Assembly (NCBI RefSeq): GCF_000226095.1
Contig: NC_016475.1
Coordinates: 4,216,001 to 4,280,000 of the forward strand
Direction: 5' to 3'
Source of the DNA: Thermothelomyces thermophilus ATCC 42464
Taxonomy: Eukaryota > Ascomycota > Sordariomycetes > Sordariales > Chaetomiaceae
Length of the DNA: 64,000 nt
Shown in pieces: positions 58,675 to 64,000 of the stretch. The stretch's first letter is position 1; each line of letters opens with the position of its first letter. The position numbers were made by a program, and so were the translations under genes. The notes beneath the pieces are model-generated. The model was not told where the DNA came from. It saw only the letters and a list, made by a program, of their open reading frames with translations, and made no database searches.

Positions 58675-59123
58675 CCAACTCAGACTTCTTCTAAAAGGGT
58701 TCAGACGGAGGTAAATTAAGTGGGACAAGCGTACAGGTTGTCTAAGGGATTCGGTGAAGCCAAAGGGTTCACAACAACACTAGAGTTGTCTCCCACAACA
58801 GTCAGTAATGCTCGGTATAAGTACTTGTGATTATAAGTTAGGTTGCTATCACTGGTGAACTCCCAGAGTCTACTATAACGAGTGACTATTTATATGTATA
58901 TATACTTCTGCCGATCGCTCGTGGTCCCCTTCTATCCTATCCTTGGATCGCCTTTAGTAGCTAGCTATCCTCCGCTATCTTTCCCTTTTTGGCAATCGTT
59001 TGCCTGTAGTAGCCCGTGCTCCCTAGCGATCCTATGTCAGCCTCGCTTCGTGCCCTTCTTGATTAGTGGCTCATTCGGCCTTCTGTGCCCTACCGGGTCG
59101 CGGTATATGGTTGGCTCGTGACA
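58675..59123 (-). repeat. Element B 3' LTR
   Basis: 449 bp, ending GGCTCGTGACA. The first about 220 bp on the plus strand resemble the element A LTR; the remainder is different and matches only the solo LTR at 54012-54463. Confidence 0.88.
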
Positions 59124-59239
59124 CGATGCCCCCTCTTTAGGGCTTTCGACCCGAAAGCTTCTTATGACTTGTTTTAAGTACCACTAACACCCCCTTTTTC
59201 CAGTAGGTAACGTCCTTCTTTTGCTAACTTCCTTTCGTT

Positions 59240-59930
59240 ATGGCTAATTATATTCCTAGGAATCGTCGCGATCTCAAATGTAAACAATACGCTATTACGA
59301 TTAAGATTAAGCGAGAGGGTTACAAGGTTACTATGCCTTGCGAGCGTTGTTAGAATACGAAGCCGTAAAAGCGTTATATAATGATAGAGGGTTTGAATAA
59401 GTGTTAAAACTATATTTATATAGGTAAGAAGTGTAGTGGTCCGAACGTTATAGATGCCTATAGGTTCCTTGTTTTTTTTTTTTTTTTTTTGTAGTCTTAG
59501 GTTGCTAACTGTCTTAGTCCTTTCGAATTTGTCAGAGTAGGAAAAGGTTTCAAGGGAGATTACTAAGACTAAGGCGCTACTTGCTTAGACGCTAAGCCGT
59601 TTAAGTTGATTACGTCGTTTATAGCAATCCCTGCACGATCGTGGTGCCGAAGTTTTTCGTCGTGGCGTAGCTTGTCTGGAGGAGGAGGAAGAACTAGATA
59701 CTCCTCTGCCGATGTCGGAGACGTAGACCCTCGCGGGTCAGGCTTAGGCGTTAGGTGCTTTTGACGTATTCAATTGGGAGTTGATCGGGTTAGATCCCGG
59801 TCCTAATTCTGGCGGGTTCCCCTCTTTTTCTGTCGGGGAATAGACTTTGGAGCCGGTTCTTGTAGCTGGTTAGGATTCTGTCGGTGGAACTACTCTAGTT
59901 TCTTAGGGCAATTTAGGTTCTTGACAGGTT
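59240..59930 (+). other. Opposite-strand reading region of element B
   Basis: Plus-strand coding-like region between the 3' LTR and integrase. It begins at an ATG with a basic segment (PRNRRDLKCKQYA), has Cys pairs spaced like a small zinc cluster, then a T run of about 18 (59472-59490), then a Leu/Arg-rich coiled-coil-like segment and an acidic end. Such an extra gene, antisense to pol, has a counterpart in element A. Fossil, broken in several places. Confidence 0.55.
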
Positions 59931-62900
59931 CCTATAAGTTATCTTCTAGTCCGAAATTAAGCTATTTAACTAGATACTGTAGTTCCCTATTGATGATACG
60001 TAAATCTAGAATTTCTTTGACGTCCTATTCTTCCTCTTCGTCCTCTGCTTTGATATATGTGGCAACCTTAGCGTTCTTTAGTGCTGGTTCGAGAAGTGAA
60101 ATATGAAAAACATCTATCTGTAGTCGTATAGATGATGGTAACGATAGTCGGTAGTTAGATGTCAAAATTCGTTCCTTGATAACAAAGGGTCTGACCTTCT
60201 TAAAGTCTAGCTTTGTGTTTGGTCGTTTGGTTCGTAAGTTTCGTATAATTAGGTAGACTTTGTCTCCCCTCTCTAGGTAAGGTCCCTCGAGCCTGTGTTT
60301 GTCGTAGTAGTTCTTTATTCTGGTTCTAACAAACTTAAGTTCCTTTTTGAGCTTCTTGTATAGTATATATATTTGTTCTACTTTGACTACTGCTCTTGGC
60401 ACTGTAACCTCTAGTCTTTGCCTAAGGTCTGCTTCGTATCCGTAGTTTGTAAAGAACGGTGTGACTTTGGTCGCTTTTGTTAGTGTTGTATTGTAGGCGA
60501 GTTATGCTATTGGTAATAGTATGACCTAGTTGTCCTGCTAGTAGTTGACATAAGAACGAAGGTACTGCTTAATAACTTGGTTTAGTCGCTCCGTTTGTCT
60601 GTTGGTTTGTAGGTAATATGCCGTTGATAGCTTGCTATTAACGCCTAATTGTTATATTAATGCTTACTAGAACTTCGATATGAACTTAGTATCTCTATTG
60701 GTGATCTATTCCTATGGCTAAGTGTGTACTAATATGACTTACCGATAGATTATGTCTGCTAACTATTCTACTGTCTAGGACTCCTTATAGGGAAAGAAGT
60801 ATGCCTATTTAGTTAGGCAGTCTACTATAGTGAGAATACTGTCGTAGATTACCCCTATAGCTATGTCCTTGGATTCTAGCAGTTTCGTAATAAAGTCTAT
60901 TATAACTAAACTCTATAGTTTGTTAGCTATTAGTAGTGGCTAAAGTAGCCTATATGGCTTATGTCATGCCGTTTTGCTTCGGTTACAGATATTGTAGTTC
61001 CGTACGACTTCCTTAACTCGTATCGTTAGCTATGGAAAGTCGTAGTGTTTCTTGACTTGTGCGACAGTCTTCGTGACTCCTTTGTGTCCTCCGAGTTTCG
61101 ACTTATAGAGTTTTTAAATCATTCGTAGCTATTGGTCTTTGTCATGGATGTACGCTTTGCCTCGGTACTAGAGTTTCCTATTTTTTTCTTCCACTTCGTT
61201 AGGTACCGCTGGTCCGGGTGTTACTTGATACTATACTTTGTCGATCCTTTCTTCTTAAAAGATTACGTAGCATTCTAGGAACGAGTCGAGTAGATCGTCT
61301 TCTACGGGTGTCTACGTTTCGTAATATAGCGTTCCGTCTATTCGTTCCTTGAATAATAGTAGCGTTATTTCCATTCGTTCTTCCGTATAATCCATTCGTT
61401 GGTTTAAGGCGTCTACTTGTACGTTCTCTTTGCCCTTCTTGTAGTAGATCTTAAAATTGAATTCCGTAAGGAATTCTACCTATCGTATTTGTCGTCTATT
61501 AAGCTTCTTTGTCGTCGTAAAGTATCGCAAATTCTTGTGATCCGTATATACTTGTACTAGTTCGATTGTACTACTAAGGTATAGTCGCTATTCCTTAAAA
61601 GCTTCGATAATTGTAAGTAGTTCCTTGTCGTAGATCGGATAATTAAGACGTAGTCTATTAAGCTTCTTTGAAAAGAAGGCTATAGGATATAGCTTCCCTT
61701 GTTCGTCTCGTTATTCTAATTGTCCTCTGATGATATAGTCTAAAGCGTCCGTTTCTACCTCAAATGGCTTCTTAGGGTCTAGTAGCACCAGTACTAGATC
61801 TTTAGTAATGGCGTCGCGGATCTATATAAATGCTTGCTCGTGCTATTCTTCCTATTGGAATTTAGCGTTCTTCTTGGTAAGTTTGTATAAAGGTTGTACG
61901 ATCGCTCTAAAGTTCCTAATGAATATCCGGTAGAAGTTTGTAAACCTAATGAAACTTTATACTTCTATAACTAACGTCGGTCGTAGCTAATCCTTAATAG
62001 CTTCGACCTTTAAAGGTTCTATCCGGATTTGTCCTAGGGATATTTCGTATCCTAAAAACACTGTCTTCCTAATGTAGAATTCGCTCTTTTCCTTGTTGAC
62101 TAATAGCTTATACGCGTGTAATGTATCTAGCACTACTCTTACGTACTTCCGGTGTTCGTCTATGGTTTTAGAGAAGATAAGTATATTATTAAGATAATAT
62201 ACCGCAAATTTGTCAAGAAAGGATCGGATAGCTTGATTAATCAGGGCTTAGAACGTTGCTAGCGCGTTCGTAAGTCTAAATGGCATAACGAGATACTTGT
62301 AGTGGCTATAGGGTATCCTAAAGGCTGTTTTCTACTTGTCGCCTTCTTTAATCTATATATAGTTATAGGCCGATAGCAAGTCAAGACACGTGAAATATTA
62401 GGCTCTTGCTAACTGATCTTAGAGCCATAAGATTAGCGGTAATAGGTATCGGTTTTTCACGGTCTATTCGTTAAGTTGCCAATAGTTAATATATAACCGT
62501 AGCTTTCCGTCTTTCTTAGGCACAAATAGGATTAGGTAGCCTACTAGTAATATCGACAGGCAGATATATCCTCTTCGAAGGTTCTCTTCTAAATATCGCT
62601 TAAGTTCTTCGTTCTGTGTCTAGCTCGTATAGTAAATCTTGAAGAGCTTTAATCATGCTCCTTCCTTGAGTTTGATCTCGTGATCTTATAGGCCGTGCTC
62701 TAGTAGTCCTTCTAGATACTTCGGTTCGAATGCTAGGTATCCTTTGTATTCCTTCGGTACTTCCCTAGTCTTGTCTCGTCTTTTAGTTTTCTAATAATAT
62801 ACAAACTTGGTTCCGTCTATAGCGATACTAGCGATTTCTTCTATCTTAACCTACTACTCTAGTTATAGTGCTCCGCATTTATCAACGGAGAGAACAGCTA

Positions 62901-64000
62901 TCGGCGGTTCAGCTTGTTCTTCCTGTCGTAACGTCGGTGTCGTTATATTACTTCTTCTAGAGTCTGTAGTAGTCTGCCTACTACTGTCTGTCTCTTACGG
63001 TAGATCTATAGGATATGCCTTCCCCTAAGCATTGTCTGCTTGCGATCCTTACGTGCTCCCTATCTTGCTAGTCGAATATAACTCTATTTAGGGTCGCAGG
63101 TAGCTACTATTCTTCTAGCTAATATCTAGGTTATAATCTTTATACTATAGTAACCCTAATATTATGTCTTTATCATTACCTATATCTATAATGCTAAATA
63201 CGACTGCTATGGTTTTTCTACCATAGTGATGTTAATCGGTTTGGTCTCTCTATATACCTATTATATTAGAAATGGCCCTTTAACTATGCTATGCTTCTAC
63301 TTCATTCTCTAGGGTATCTGTAGCTAATTTACAAGTGTTGGCAAAATCAGGTTTATCTCTACTTTACTATCTACTAGTACGAGCATTTCGTGCTGTTTCC
63401 ATTATGCTATTATCTATAATTGCTTATCTTACCGCCGTCGTCTAAAGATTATAGTAATTTCCTATGTTTCTGCTAGGAGGTCTCGATATAGTAGTCTCTT
63501 ACACCAGTTCCTCCTATACTATGCTACTACTCACCGCTATATAGGCGTTAATAGTTTTCAGGCCCCTCGAAGGGCCCTAACCTATTTCCTAGGTTAGTGC
63601 TAACCTCTTCGGTTGTTCGGCTAATAGTAGCTTCGTCAATCGTGCCTGTTTCTATGAGCTATTGAGTGCTTATAGCTTCCTACCATTAGGTCCGTTCTAC
63701 TTTTCGTCGTACGTGCCATAGCTTTATCTAAAGCTCCTAGATCTGCGATTTCTTTTCGTCCGTATAATAGAGGTAGTCGTTACTCTAGCATAAGTCCTAT
63801 ATGTCTCGTCCTATTCCGTAGTGCCTAGGCCAGGCTCGTTTTAGTACTACCGTGATGCCTTCTAGATCGCAGGCTTCGATCTTCTAGAGCAATTCGGCTG
63901 CTCTGTTTCCTATATCATAGACCTATTCTATAGGGCGGAGGCTTCCGTCCTCATTTCCTTGTCGGGTCGGCTAGTGATTGTTTTCGAATTTGTTACGAAA

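Larger units (their letters stand above)
58675..64000 (-). mobile_element. Element B: Ty3/gypsy-type LTR retroelement fossil, cut by window end
   Basis: The 3' LTR is at 58675-59123, next to a purine tract (59126-59140). Minus-strand coding follows: an integrase C-terminal module (60025-60402; segments NYYDKHRLEGPYLERGDKVY and FHISLLEPAL), integrase core about 60.6-61.2 kb, RNase H about 61.3-61.7, reverse transcriptase about 61.7-62.6 and protease-side sequence beyond 63 kb. gag and the 5' LTR lie outside. It is homologous to element A along the whole shared length but less decayed, so probably younger. It is broken in many places. AGTTA (58670-58674) is the possible left target duplication. 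Confidence 0.85.

Noticed and set aside
49861-64000. CRISPR array, rRNA or host genes in the AT-rich block
   Set aside because: All recognisable coding traces there belong to mobile elements; the repeats are LTRs and there are no evenly spaced short repeats.

Overview
The window looks like a filamentous ascomycete (Pezizomycotina; Sordariales, possibly Chaetomiaceae-like). The evidence is short introns (about 50-200 nt, GT...AG), a GC-rich gene-dense part, a CFEM protein and a DUF3112-type membrane protein, and an AT-rich repeat block with the C-to-T/G-to-A decay typical of repeat-induced point mutation (RIP). The species call is inference. All gene models below were assembled by eye from open frames and splice signals.

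Layout. Positions 1 to about 48.8 kb are gene-bearing. In order: a proline racemase-family gene (+), a small Cys-tailed protein gene (-), a DHX29-like DEVH helicase (-), GCN1 (+, head to head with the helicase), ribosomal protein eL19 (+), mitochondrial serine hydroxymethyltransferase (+), and an isochorismatase-like/AlkB/C-terminal fusion gene (-). Then come a 4.6-kb gene-free stretch with microsatellites and repeated TACGGAGTA motifs, an LRR-pseudokinase gene (-), TAF8 (+), the RACK1 orthologue cpc-2 (+), a DUF3112-type membrane protein (-), a signal-peptide/single-TM Cys-rich surface protein (-), mitochondrial ribosomal protein uL22m (+) and a CFEM-TM protein (-). About 2.1 kb without a recognisable gene leads into the repeats.

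From about 48.85 kb to the end the sequence is AT-rich and full of TpA. It holds a decayed Fot1/pogo-type DNA transposon, an unrecognised older remnant, and two related Ty3/gypsy-type retroelement fossils, both with pol on the minus strand. Element A (50450-58490) has both LTRs, an ACGGT target duplication and a nested solo LTR. Element B (from 58675) runs out of the window. Both carry an extra reading region on the opposite strand between integrase and the 3' LTR.

Functionally the gene-rich part is weighted to translation and its control: GCN1, RACK1/CPC-2 (both acting in general amino acid control), eL19, uL22m and a DHX29-like helicase. One-carbon and amino acid metabolism is represented by SHMT and the proline racemase homologue. 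The least standard genes are the isochorismatase-like/AlkB fusion, which lacks the usual nucleophile Cys and has a frame break in a low-complexity linker, and the LRR-pseudokinase, which lacks the catalytic Asp.
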